The notes below the pieces were generated by a model. It was not told the DNA's origin. It ran no database searches and saw only the letters and a list, made by a program, of their open reading frames with translations. This document shows, piece after piece, positions 1 through 8,165 of a stretch of DNA of 33,237 nucleotides. The DNA is taken from NCBI GenBank assembly GCA_902799855.1, contig CADCCA010000007.1, positions 1 through 33,237 of the forward strand, written 5' to 3'. Within the stretch, counting starts at the first letter, position 1, and the number at the start of each line of letters is the position of its first letter. The position numbers were made by a program, and so were the translations under genes. This DNA is from an uncultured Erysipelotrichaceae bacterium. GTDB lineage: Bacteria; Bacillota_I; Bacilli_A; RFN20; CAG-826.

Positions 1-162
1 AAAGTGGGACCTAAAGGTCAAATCACAATACCAAAAGAAGCTAGAGAAATGTTTGATATCAAAGAAGGCGAAACATTAATGGTTTTAGGTGATAAACAAA
101 GAGGTATTGCTATTTTAAAAGCGGATGCCTTCTATCATATCGCGGAGGACCAAATTAAATGA
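1..162 (+). CDS. AbrB/SpoVT-type DNA-binding regulator, 5' end missing
   Basis: The first 53 codons are open from base 1 and end at TGA 160-162; the N-terminus lies outside the window. The visible peptide has the swapped-hairpin AbrB signature: GPKGQITIPKEARE, then a DIKEGE turn, then a hydrophobic strand (LMVLGD) and GIAIL. In this family the domain dimerises and binds AT-rich promoter DNA. The stop overlaps the ATG of the downstream ABC ATPase (ATGA), so the two are translationally coupled. AbrB-like regulators next to ABC-2 transporter pairs are common, and this one probably controls its own operon. The short tail after the domain (about 15 residues) gives no sign of a second domain. The family call is firm; the target is inferred. 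Confidence 0.85.
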   Translation, partial: KVGPKGQITIPKEAREMFDIKEGETLMVLGDKQRGIAILKADAFYHIAEDQIK

Positions 163-1034
163 GCGACATATTAAGATTAGAAAATGTTAGAAAAACATAT
201 CCTTCTTTTACATTAAAAGACGTTTCTTTTGTAGTTAAACCTGGACAAATAATGGGTTTTATCGGCCGTAATGGTGCAGGTAAAACCACAACTTTAAAAT
301 GTATTATGAATCTCATCCATTATGAAAGTGGAAAGATTTCCGCTTTTGAAACGGACATGAGCAAAAACGAACTAGAAAATAAACAACGTATCGGTTTTGC
401 TTTAAGTGAACTTAATTACTATCCAAACAAAACCATTCGCCAATTAATGAACGTTACTAAAAGGTTTTATAAGAAGTTCGATGAGAAGAAATTTAATGAA
501 GCCTGCCGTTTATTTAACTTAAATATTGATAAAAAACTTGAAGAACTAAGTAGTGGTATGAAAGTTAAATATTCTGTGGCAATTGCTTTATCTCATCATG
601 CAGAATTACTTATTTTAGATGAACCAACTTCTGGACTTGATCCAGTTTCAAGAGATGAAATCTTAGATATCTTTAGACAAATTGTCAAAAACAAAGATAG
701 AGCGATTCTTTTCTCCACGCACATCACTAGTGACCTAGATAAATGTGCGAGTGATATCACCTATATACATGATGGAGAAATCATTTATTCAGGCACGAAA
801 AAAGACTTTGTTAATTCCTACTTATTTATCAAAGACAAATCTTCTAATAAAGAACTATTAAATGAATACATCGCCTACAAAGAATTCGACGATCGTATAG
901 AAGGATTAATCAGTCCAGATAAAAAAGGTCTCTTTATTAAAAACAAAATTGAACCACAAGAACCAGATTTAGAACAAATTATGGTCTACATTGAAAGGAG
1001 CAAGAAAGAAGATGAAAGCTTTGATTTAAGATGA
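159..1034 (+). CDS. ABC transporter ATP-binding protein (ABC-2 exporter type)
   Basis: A 291-residue ATPase with a single nucleotide-binding domain. Walker A GRNGAGKTT is at residues 36-44, the signature LSSGM at 130-134 (second G of LSGGQ replaced by M), Walker B LLILDEP at 150-156, the D-loop GLD at 159-161 and the switch His in STH at 186-188. About 80 C-terminal residues follow the core. The start codon overlaps the AbrB stop and the 3' end overlaps the permease ATG by four bases, so the three genes form one tight operon. With the ABC-2 permease it should form a homodimeric exporter. The substrate (peptide, drug or lipid) cannot be told from sequence. Confidence 0.93.
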   Translation: MSDILRLENVRKTYPSFTLKDVSFVVKPGQIMGFIGRNGAGKTTTLKCIMNLIHYESGKISAFETDMSKNELENKQRIGFALSELNYYPNKTIRQLMNVTKRFYKKFDEKKFNEACRLFNLNIDKKLEELSSGMKVKYSVAIALSHHAELLILDEPTSGLDPVSRDEILDIFRQIVKNKDRAILFSTHITSDLDKCASDITYIHDGEIIYSGTKKDFVNSYLFIKDKSSNKELLNEYIAYKEFDDRIEGLISPDKKGLFIKNKIEPQEPDLEQIMVYIERSKKEDESFDLR

Positions 1035-1714
1035 AAGCTTTGATTTATAAAGAGATGCGCTTATCCATGCATCCTATTTGCTATATCTTTATCGCTTTAT
1101 TTCCTTTAATGATTCTCATTCCTTCTTATCCTTTAGGAATCGGATTCATCTATGTTTTAACTTGTTATCCGATTCTCTTTTTAGGAGCGAACAAAGGACA
1201 ACAAAGTAATGATTTACTTTATTCCACTTTATTGCCGGTGAGAAAAAAAGATATCGTCATGGCTAGAATAATCACCGTGATCATCATGCAAGTCGCCTTC
1301 ATGCTCATCATGAGTGCTTTATATCCTTTAGCGAGAATAATAAATGCAAGTATCATCGCTAGTAGTGAAGACCCAAAAGAATATACCATTCCTGGGTTAG
1401 GGCTTAATAGCTATGTCCTTGTCTTAGCCTTTGCTGTTATCGGTTATGCTATCGCCGATATCATCTTCTTCCCTATTTATTATAAGAATGGTAAATCTAT
1501 CGTCATGTCTACTTTATTTACTATCTTAGGATTTGTCGTTTATATCGGTGTGGCAACTATCGGTTTACCATATATTCCTGGTCTAGGAATAATGAATAAT
1601 CTTCATATCGGCATTCAATTCGCTATATTAGCTGGAGCAATTATCTTATCATTCCTACTACATATTCTTGTTTATCGAGCATCTTCTAAACGATTAGAAA
1701 TGGTGGACTTCTAA
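1031..1714 (+). CDS. ABC-2 type transporter permease
   Basis: A 227-residue, strongly hydrophobic protein with about six membrane segments (roughly residues 15-35, 38-52, 78-103, 126-146, 160-178 and 195-215). Its N-terminal MKALIYKEMRL resembles the amphipathic start of ABC-2 permeases of the type encoded beside GntR- or AbrB-regulated ATPases. It begins inside the ATPase stop (ATGA) and ends just before a strong hairpin terminator, which makes it the last gene of the AbrB operon. Partner and family are clear; the exported substrate is not. Confidence 0.85.
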   Translation: MKALIYKEMRLSMHPICYIFIALFPLMILIPSYPLGIGFIYVLTCYPILFLGANKGQQSNDLLYSTLLPVRKKDIVMARIITVIIMQVAFMLIMSALYPLARIINASIIASSEDPKEYTIPGLGLNSYVLVLAFAVIGYAIADIIFFPIYYKNGKSIVMSTLFTILGFVVYIGVATIGLPYIPGLGIMNNLHIGIQFAILAGAIILSFLLHILVYRASSKRLEMVDF

Positions 1715-1720
1715 TTTAAT

Positions 1721-1771
1721 AAGCACAAATAACAGTATTGATTCATTCAGTACTGTTTTTTTATTTGTGCT
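1721..1771 (+). terminator. Rho-independent terminator after the AbrB/ABC-2 operon
   Basis: Inner stem AACAGTA (1731-1737) pairs with TACTGTT (1751-1757) and is followed by a T-run (1756-1762). An outer arm AAGCACAAATAA (1721-1732) can also pair with TTATTTGTGCT (1761-1771), which extends the structure. Confidence 0.8.
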
Positions 1772-1808
1772 AAACAACTAAAAGTAATTGTTTTACAATT
1801 ATATTAAC

Positions 1809-2924
1809 ATGAAGAAAATACTCATAGCCCTATTAGCGACAGCAACAGTTTTCTTTACCCTTGTTTTTACTCTTGGGTCAATATCAAGAAATAGAAAAGA
1901 TGCCTTCCAAGTAGCGATGGTCACTGACTTTTCTGATGTTAACGACGCTTCTTTTAATCAAGCGTGTTACGAAGGGGCAAAAGAATGGTGCCACGAAAAC
2001 AATATTAAGTTTAATTACTATAAACCATCAAGCATCTCTCTAGCGGAAAGAGTTAAGTCTATTAAACTCGCTATTGACCGCGGATATGATGTGATTTTAT
2101 GCCCTGGCTTTGCTTTAGGCGCCGCTATTGCAGAAGTTGCTCCTAAACATCCAGAAGTGAAATTTATCGGTCTAGATATTACTCCAGGAGATTTCCCAAG
2201 TGATTTTACCTTAACTGATAATATTTCTGTTTATAACTACCATGAAGAAATCGCTGGCTATCTCGCTGGTTATGGTGCGGTCAAAGAAGGCTTTACCAAA
2301 CTCAGTTATTTAGGCGGTATGGCCTCTGCTCCTGTTATTAGATTTGGTTATGGTTATATTCAAGGTATCGATGCCGCCGCGCAAGAATTACAAACCAATG
2401 TCGAAGTCCAACACGTTTATGGTGGTCAGTTCTTTGGTGATAGTGAAATCTATAAATACGTTGATAACTTGTATAAAGTTAACAATACCGAAATCGTTTT
2501 CGCTTGTGGCGGAAGTATTTATACTTCGGTTGCCCTTGCCGCTAAAGAAAACGATGGTTATATGATTGGTGTTGATAGTGATCAAGCTCCAATTATTGAC
2601 CGCGATTATAAAGAAGGCATTTGTATTACAAGTGCGATGAAAGGTATTAAACAAACCGTTATTGATAAATTAGATGATTATTATTCCCACGATATTTGGG
2701 AAAAAGGCATTAATAATCTCGGTTTAGTGTCAAGCGAAAACCCAGAACATAATTACGTGCAACTCGCCTTAGACCATTGGAGAATGAATAACTTTACCGT
2801 GGAAGATTATAAAACATTATTAGAAGAGATTATGAACGGCACTAAAACCGTTTCTCCTGATATTGATGATTACCCAGAAGTAAGCGAATATACAAAAGTA
2901 TATTATCGAGGTTCGATTAAGTAA
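1809..2924 (+). CDS. BMP family nucleoside-binding protein (BmpA/PnrA-like)
   Basis: Solute-binding protein of the Bmp/PnrA family, which binds purine or other nucleosides and delivers them to the permeases encoded downstream. The family N-terminus (AMVTDFSDVNDASFNQ) follows a single hydrophobic segment at residues 3-24. I place the start at ATG 1809, giving MKKILIALLA. An upstream TTG at 1788 would add seven residues inside the apparent promoter. No ribosome binding site precedes 1809; instead TACAAT lies nine bases upstream. There is no lipobox cysteine after the hydrophobic segment, which is unusual for this family; it may be held by an uncleaved anchor. One base separates its stop from the ATPase gene. 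Confidence 0.9.
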   Translation: MKKILIALLATATVFFTLVFTLGSISRNRKDAFQVAMVTDFSDVNDASFNQACYEGAKEWCHENNIKFNYYKPSSISLAERVKSIKLAIDRGYDVILCPGFALGAAIAEVAPKHPEVKFIGLDITPGDFPSDFTLTDNISVYNYHEEIAGYLAGYGAVKEGFTKLSYLGGMASAPVIRFGYGYIQGIDAAAQELQTNVEVQHVYGGQFFGDSEIYKYVDNLYKVNNTEIVFACGGSIYTSVALAAKENDGYMIGVDSDQAPIIDRDYKEGICITSAMKGIKQTVIDKLDDYYSHDIWEKGINNLGLVSSENPEHNYVQLALDHWRMNNFTVEDYKTLLEEIMNGTKTVSPDIDDYPEVSEYTKVYYRGSIK

Positions 2925-2925
2925 T

Positions 2926-4542
2926 ATGAAAGACGTATACGCCATTGAGATGTTAGGTATTACCAGAAAATTTGGTAATATTTTGGCTAACGATCATATC
3001 GATATTCGTCTTAAAAAAGGTCACATCTTAGCCTTATGTGGTGAAAATGGTGCGGGTAAGTCAACAATCATGTCCATTCTTTTTGGTCTTCTTGAACCAG
3101 ATGAAGGCGTCATTAAAAAAGATGGTGAAGTGGTGAAAATCACTAATCCTAACGATGCAACTAAACTCAACATCGGTATGGTCCATCAACACTTTAAACT
3201 CGTTGATACTTTTACAGTTTTACAAAACATTATCTTAGGTGATGAGACACTAAAAGAATACACGGGTAAGCTAAATTTCTTCAAAAAGGCTTTCAATTAT
3301 TTAAATAAGCACCTTTTCAAACTAATTGATTATAAGAAGGCGAGAGAAGAAATAAATAAGATTATTGATCAATATGATTTAAAAGTTGATTTGGATAAAA
3401 AGATCAAAGATATCTCCGTTGAGATGCAACAAAAAGTCGAAATCATTAAAATGCTTTATCGCAAAAACGATATTCTCATTTTTGATGAACCAACCGCTGT
3501 TTTAACCGAGCAAGAAATTCAAGACTTCTTGCAAGTTTTAAAAAATCTTAAAAAAGAAGGTAAATCCATTATCTTCATCTCCCATAAACTCAATGAAGTA
3601 TTCGATGTCAGTGATGAAATCACTGTCATTAGAAAAGGTCAATATGTCGATACTGTAGAAACTTCTAAATCTTCTAAAGAAGAAATCTCTGCTTTAATGG
3701 TGGGAAGGAAATTAAAAATCATGGTTGAAAAACCACCACAAACACCAAAAGAAGAAGTCTTAAGAGTGGAACATCTAACAATGATTGATCCAATCAGCAA
3801 AAAGAAAATCGTTAATGATGTTTCTTTCAATGTTAGGAAAGGTGAAATTGTTACTCTTGCAGGTATTGACGGCAATGGTCAACAAGAAGTCATATATGGT
3901 ATCACCGGTCTTAAAAAAGTCCAAAATGGCTATATCACTCTCGGGGGTAAAGATATATCCACTCTTTCAATTAGAGAAAAGATCAAAGCGGGTATTTCTC
4001 ATATCCCAGAAGATAGACATAAACACGGTCTTGTTTTAGATTATTCAATTTATGAGAATTCGGTCTTAGACCGTTACTATGAAAAAGAGTTTTCAAAGTT
4101 CTTCTTTATTAACGAAAAATCCATAAAGAAATATGGTGATGATTTAATTGATAAATACGACATCCGTTCTAGTGGTGATGGCAACACCATTGTTAGAGGT
4201 ATGAGTGGTGGTAATCAACAAAAGATTATCATCGGTCGAGAAATCGAACGTAACCAAGATCTTTTAATCGCTGTTCAACCAACTAGAGGCTTAGATGTTG
4301 GAGCGATTGAAGGCATCCATGAACTATTATTGCAACAAAGAGAAAATAATAAAGCAATCTTGCTCGTTTCTCTTGAACTTGATCAGGTCTTCACTTTATC
4401 CGATAGAATCCTAGTCATGTATGAAGGCGAAATAGTCGGTGAATTCACTCCTCACGAAGTGACCAAGCAAAAACTAGGTTTATATATGTCTGGCGCTAAA
4501 AAGGATGAAGTGAACGCTATTAAGGAGGATAAACATGAATAA
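2926..4542 (+). CDS. Nucleoside ABC transporter ATPase with two NBDs (NupO/YufO-like)
   Basis: A 538-residue tandem ATPase of the sugar/nucleoside importer type. NBD1 has Walker A GENGAGKST at 39-47 and Walker B ILIFDEP, but a degenerate signature SVEMQQ where the family usually has SVGMQQ. NBD2 (from about residue 275) has a degenerate P-loop GIDGNGQQ, a good signature MSGGNQQK and a modified Walker B (LIAVQPTRGLD). This division, with one intact ATP site split between the two halves, is normal for RbsA/YufO-like proteins; the G-to-E change in the first signature is the one departure. It overlaps the next gene by eight bases and lies between the binding protein and two permeases. Confidence 0.92.
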   Translation: MKDVYAIEMLGITRKFGNILANDHIDIRLKKGHILALCGENGAGKSTIMSILFGLLEPDEGVIKKDGEVVKITNPNDATKLNIGMVHQHFKLVDTFTVLQNIILGDETLKEYTGKLNFFKKAFNYLNKHLFKLIDYKKAREEINKIIDQYDLKVDLDKKIKDISVEMQQKVEIIKMLYRKNDILIFDEPTAVLTEQEIQDFLQVLKNLKKEGKSIIFISHKLNEVFDVSDEITVIRKGQYVDTVETSKSSKEEISALMVGRKLKIMVEKPPQTPKEEVLRVEHLTMIDPISKKKIVNDVSFNVRKGEIVTLAGIDGNGQQEVIYGITGLKKVQNGYITLGGKDISTLSIREKIKAGISHIPEDRHKHGLVLDYSIYENSVLDRYYEKEFSKFFFINEKSIKKYGDDLIDKYDIRSSGDGNTIVRGMSGGNQQKIIIGREIERNQDLLIAVQPTRGLDVGAIEGIHELLLQQRENNKAILLVSLELDQVFTLSDRILVMYEGEIVGEFTPHEVTKQKLGLYMSGAKKDEVNAIKEDKHE

Positions 4543-5674
4543 AATCAAAATGTTTTTCTCCTCTCTTATAAAAAAAGATGCCACTAAGACAGTCATCACT
4601 TCTTTATGGTGTGGTCTTACGGGCTTAATCCTAGGTTACATAATTTTATTATGTATCAATGTTAAAGAAGCCTCATATGGCATGACTTCTGTTTTAGGTA
4701 ACTATTTGATATTCTCTAGCCCACAAGATAGGCTCAATTATTTTGGACAAACGCTAGCCAAAACCGCACCTTTAATCGCCATGAGTTTATCAATCCTTGT
4801 TTCTTATAAAGCGGGATTATTTAATCTTGGTGCTTCGGGACAATATTCTATGGCGGTAGTCATTATCTCATTCTTAGGAGTGGGGGCTAACTTGCCATGG
4901 TGGTTAACGATGGTTATTGCCATGATTGTAGCGTCCCTATGGTCAATGATATCTGGTGCTTTAAAAGCTTTCTTCAATGTTAACGAAGTTATTTCTGGTA
5001 TTATGCTCAACTGGATTGCCTTATATTTTGCTAACGGCCTTTTATCCACTAATAGTCAAGTTTGGGATAGTGCCCATTCCGAATCATATAGCATAGCTAC
5101 TTCTTCAAATTCCTATATTCCTTCAATAGGATTAGACAAATTGTTCGCTGGCAATTCCATCGTGGGATTAGGCATGGTCTTAATCTTAGTCATCGTAATC
5201 ATCATCTTTATATTATTTAAAAAGACCACAATTGGTTATGAATTAAAAACAACTGGTTTAAACGAAGATGCCGCTAATTATGCTGGTATTAACAAAGTTA
5301 AAAGCATCTTAATTGCCACAGCCATATCTGGCGCTTTAGCAGGTCTTGCCGCTTCATTGAATATACAAAACGGCTTTACTTCTTGGAGACTTTCTTCCAC
5401 GCCACCAGATATCGGATTCCAAGGTATTTCATCAGCCTTCTTAGGAGGATTACATCCAATAGGTGTGATCTTCTCATCATATTTCATCGTCCATATCACC
5501 GAAGGTGGTTCAATGATTACCGATTTAGGTTTCTCCCCAGAAGTTGCCTCAATTATGACATCTGTCATCATCTATCTTTCTGGTTTTGTGGCCTTCATTA
5601 AAGAGATTATGCACAAAAACGAAATCAAAAATGAACTCAATAAACTTTCTAGAGGTAAGGAGGGCGCGGCATGA
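4535..5674 (+). CDS. Nucleoside ABC transporter permease 1 (NupP/YufP-like)
   Basis: A 379-residue BPD_transp_2 family permease with about eight to ten membrane segments. The start, with AAGGAG a few bases upstream, lies inside the end of the ATPase gene. Conserved family stretches include NLGASGQ in the first half and the loop TTGLNEDAANYAGIN before the segment rich in Gly/Ala, followed by GFQGISSAFLGGLHPIG. It pairs with the following permease as a heterodimer in the membrane. The downstream permease begins in its stop (ATGA), so stoichiometric translation is likely. Confidence 0.9.
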   Translation: MNKIKMFFSSLIKKDATKTVITSLWCGLTGLILGYIILLCINVKEASYGMTSVLGNYLIFSSPQDRLNYFGQTLAKTAPLIAMSLSILVSYKAGLFNLGASGQYSMAVVIISFLGVGANLPWWLTMVIAMIVASLWSMISGALKAFFNVNEVISGIMLNWIALYFANGLLSTNSQVWDSAHSESYSIATSSNSYIPSIGLDKLFAGNSIVGLGMVLILVIVIIIFILFKKTTIGYELKTTGLNEDAANYAGINKVKSILIATAISGALAGLAASLNIQNGFTSWRLSSTPPDIGFQGISSAFLGGLHPIGVIFSSYFIVHITEGGSMITDLGFSPEVASIMTSVIIYLSGFVAFIKEIMHKNEIKNELNKLSRGKEGAA

Positions 5675-6627
5675 TTATAGTTTTATCAACATTATCATTC
5701 CTTTTAGCCTATATCGCTGTTTTAACAATAACCGCTTTAGGTGGCATGTTCTCAGAAAAAAGTGGTACCCTCGCTTTATCTTTAGAAGGATGTATGACTT
5801 TTGGTGCCTTTACCGCTGGAATTGTCATGTATGTCTTACCCGCTAGTGTACCTAACGCTATAAGTGCTTTAATTGTGATTATTACCGCGTTAGTTAGTGC
5901 TGGATTATATTCCTTATTATTAGCGGTGGCTAGTATTACCTTTAAAGCCAATCAAACATTAGTTGGTACAGCCTTAAATATCTTAAGTACCGCAATAGCG
6001 GTGGTCTTAATTAAACAAGTGACTAGAACTGAAGCTTTACCTGTAGGTAATTCTCGACTTAATTTCACGAGATTCTACGAAATCTTTAACGTTGATTTAT
6101 TCGGTATTCAAGGTGTGAAGTTTAACTGGCTAGTTCTCATCGTTTTAGTTTTAGTGCCAATCGTCTATGTGCTCATCTATAAAACCCAGTATGGCCTTAG
6201 ATTATCTAGCTGTGGTGAAAATCCAAGCAGCGCTGATTCTTTAGGCATTAACGTGAAAAAGACACGCTATATCGGTGTCCTTGCTTCTGGAATATTCGCG
6301 GGATTAGGTGGCTTATTGCTCATTACGATGAACGCAGAATGGGAATTCGCTAATGGGGCGAATGGCTTTGGTTTCCTCGCTTTAGCGGTTTTAATCTTCG
6401 GTCAATGGAAACCTCTATATATCTTCCTAGGAGCCTTTGTCTTCTCCTTATTTAAGACTCTATCTGTTGTTTATCCATCCATCGACTTCTTATCTAATTT
6501 AGGTATCTCTTCATATTTCTATTTAGCGTTACCATATATTGTTTGCTTAATCGTTTTAGTGTTTACCAGCAAGAAAAACTCTGGTCCAAAAGCCCTTGGT
6601 AGACCATACGATAAGAGTAACATCTAA
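5671..6627 (+). CDS. Nucleoside ABC transporter permease 2 (NupQ/YufQ-like)
   Basis: A 318-residue BPD_transp_2 permease, the usual shorter partner of the preceding gene. It has about eight membrane segments, the family stretch LSLEGCMTFGAF near residue 37, and the coupling-loop pattern LRLSSCGENPSSADSLGIN. It is the last gene of the importer operon. Its stop is followed within two bases by a hairpin with a UUCG-type loop shared with the convergent DUF349 gene. The four-gene order binding protein, ATPase, long permease, short permease is that of known Bmp/Nup nucleoside importers. Confidence 0.9.
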   Translation: MIIVLSTLSFLLAYIAVLTITALGGMFSEKSGTLALSLEGCMTFGAFTAGIVMYVLPASVPNAISALIVIITALVSAGLYSLLLAVASITFKANQTLVGTALNILSTAIAVVLIKQVTRTEALPVGNSRLNFTRFYEIFNVDLFGIQGVKFNWLVLIVLVLVPIVYVLIYKTQYGLRLSSCGENPSSADSLGINVKKTRYIGVLASGIFAGLGGLLLITMNAEWEFANGANGFGFLALAVLIFGQWKPLYIFLGAFVFSLFKTLSVVYPSIDFLSNLGISSYFYLALPYIVCLIVLVFTSKKNSGPKALGRPYDKSNI

Positions 6628-6628
6628 C

Positions 6629-6655
6629 AAAAAAAGATCCCGAAGGACCTTTAAT
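6629..6655. terminator. Bidirectional terminator between nucleoside importer and DUF349 gene
   Basis: AGATCC (6635-6640), loop CGAA, GGACCT (6645-6650). Read on the minus strand it is AGGTCC-TTCG-GGATCT followed by six T (6629-6634), a classic UUCG-capped terminator. On the plus strand the T-run is poorer (TTAATCTTT). The stem abuts the minus-strand stop codon. Confidence 0.8.
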
Positions 6656-7535
6656 CTTTATAGAATTTCATTTCATCAAAGTATTTTTGAATAACTTCAT
6701 TAAATCTTTGATATAAATCGTCATCTTTATCTTTGCCCGCAAAGCCAATCGCTTTGTATTCATTTCTTAATTCTTTGACTTTGGCGATTTCTTCTTCGCT
6801 GAATTCAGAATTAGCGAGTAAGATTTTAGCCTTCTTAATCAAGGCTTCTTTCTTTTCTGCTCTTTCTTCAAATTGCTTGAGCATTTCCCCGTGTCTTTCT
6901 TTCTTCTTTTCTTGGAATTCATCCATTACTTTAGCGAAGTCTTTCCATAAGTATTCATCGCCTTTACCAGAATAGCCAACTTCTTTCCATTCTTTTCTTA
7001 AGGCATCCATTTGTTGATTAGCGTCTCTAATATTTTCAACTTCTAAGACTTTTTTGGCTCTTTCGATGATGTCTTCTTTTTTGCTTCTTTTTTCCGCGTT
7101 AGATTTATCTAATTCTTCAAAGAACGCTCTTTTCTTCGCGTAGAATTCATCTTTAATTTGTCTAAATTCATTCCAGAGTTCATCATCTTTTTCTTTAGTG
7201 GATGATCTACCAGCTTTTTTGAATTCTTCAAATAAGCGATCAAGTTCACGGTTAGCCGCTAAGATTTCTTTTTTATCTAATAGTTTTCTAGCTTGTTCGA
7301 TAATCTTTTTCTTTTCATCTTCCGCAGACACTAAAAGTTTTGGTTCCTTTTTAGCGAGTTCGTTAAATAAAGCGATAAACTTATCGGTTTCTTCTTGTTC
7401 GAAGTAACTATCTTCATCTCTACCAAGATAGAACTTATATTGTCTTCTTAGAAACTGTAAGTCTTCGTTTCTATTATCTAAATTTTCTTCATTAAGAAGT
7501 TCTTTTGTTAAAGCGATTAATTGTTGTTTATCCAT
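6651..7535 (-). CDS. DUF349 domain protein, charged coiled-coil repeats
   Basis: A 294-residue, highly charged, mostly helical protein made of about four DUF349-like units of roughly 65 residues. Each carries a pattern like LxxEWKEVGYSGKGxxxxLWKDF: KFYLGRDEDSYF near 34-45, FKKAGRSSTKEKDDELWNEF near 109-128, WKEVGYSGKGDEYLWKDF near 188-205 and YKAIGFAGKDKDDDLYQRF near 259-277. No signal peptide or membrane segment. The start is supported by GGAGA eight bases upstream of the ATG. DUF349 proteins are widespread and of uncertain function. It is a single-gene unit, convergent with the importer. Confidence 0.85.
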   Translation of the reverse strand: MDKQQLIALTKELLNEENLDNRNEDLQFLRRQYKFYLGRDEDSYFEQEETDKFIALFNELAKKEPKLLVSAEDEKKKIIEQARKLLDKKEILAANRELDRLFEEFKKAGRSSTKEKDDELWNEFRQIKDEFYAKKRAFFEELDKSNAEKRSKKEDIIERAKKVLEVENIRDANQQMDALRKEWKEVGYSGKGDEYLWKDFAKVMDEFQEKKKERHGEMLKQFEERAEKKEALIKKAKILLANSEFSEEEIAKVKELRNEYKAIGFAGKDKDDDLYQRFNEVIQKYFDEMKFYKD

Positions 7536-7657
7536 AATGTTCTCCGTTAACCACTATATATTCTAACCGATTATTTTAAAAAGATAAGGAATATGAGATA
7601 AAAATATATATTTTTCTTAAAAAACTTAGCAAAATCCGATGATATATAAATAAAAAT

Positions 7658-7680
7658 AGTATCGAAATATCGATACTTTT
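7658..7680. promoter_or_regulatory. Inverted repeat upstream of the flavodoxin/OhrR-Gpx operon
   Basis: AGTATCG (7658-7664), six-base spacer AAATAT, CGATACT (7671-7677), then TTTTGTCTTTT. It could be a terminator or a second operator. No plus-strand gene ends before it, so a regulatory role is the better guess. Confidence 0.45.
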
Positions 7681-7699
7681 GTCTTTTGAAACATTTTTG

Positions 7700-7727
7700 T
7701 TGATAAATATGTCGCATGCGATATAAT
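7700..7727 (+). promoter_or_regulatory. Promoter with palindromic operator, flavodoxin/OhrR-Gpx operon
   Basis: A -35 like TTGATA (7700-7705), 16-base spacer and -10 TATAAT (7722-7727). The spacer holds the perfect palindrome TCGCATGCGA (7712-7721), extendable with one mismatch per arm to TAT-n-TCGCATGCGA-n-ATA (7708-7725), which overlaps the -10. Size and placement suit a MarR-family dimer, and the operon encodes one. A strong ribosome binding site GAGGAGG follows. Confidence 0.65.
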
Positions 7728-7751
7728 TTAAGCAGATGAGGAGGAAACTAT

Positions 7752-8165
7752 ATGAAACTCGCAATTAGATACTTCACAAAAAGTAAAAAGGGCAACACTG
7801 AAAAAATCGCTAAGTTCATTCAAGAAAAGATTAATGTCGAGGCCCTAGATGTCACTCATCCATTAGAAGAAGAAGTGGAACAATTACTTCTTGTTAATGC
7901 GATGTATGCTGCCGATGTTGATAAAGAGATTAAAAATTTCTTAAAGAGCAACGCTAGTAAGATTAAATGCTTAATTAATATCAATAGTAGTGCTTCTGGC
8001 GCTTCTACCTATAAAGCGGTCAAGAAAGTGTGCGATAAAAATAACATCGCTATTTCAGATAAAGAATTCCACACTGTAGCGTCTTGGATCTTCATTAATA
8101 AAGGCAGACCAAACGAACAAGACTTCGCTAGATTAGAAGAATTCCTTAAGGAAGTTACTAAATAA
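7752..8165 (+). CDS. Flavodoxin-like protein
   Basis: A 137-residue protein with the alternating strand/helix pattern of a short flavodoxin fold. The N-terminal strand LAIRYFTKSKKGNTEKIA (residues 3-20) corresponds to the FMN phosphate-binding loop: a T/S-rich loop, then GNT before helix 1. The loop SSASGASTY near residue 77 fits the second flavin loop. No signal peptide or membrane segment. A GAGGAGG site lies six bases before the ATG. It overlaps the start of the OhrR-Gpx fusion by one base (TAATG), so the two are co-translated. A role as electron donor or in redox repair together with the peroxidase is inferred from context. Confidence 0.75.
   Translation: MKLAIRYFTKSKKGNTEKIAKFIQEKINVEALDVTHPLEEEVEQLLLVNAMYAADVDKEIKNFLKSNASKIKCLININSSASGASTYKAVKKVCDKNNIAISDKEFHTVASWIFINKGRPNEQDFARLEEFLKEVTK

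Noticed and set aside
7576..7764. 62-codon minus-strand frame
   Set aside because: It covers the promoter, operator and ribosome binding site of the flavodoxin operon. Its Ile/Phe/Leu/Tyr-rich product is typical of translated AT-rich intergenic DNA.
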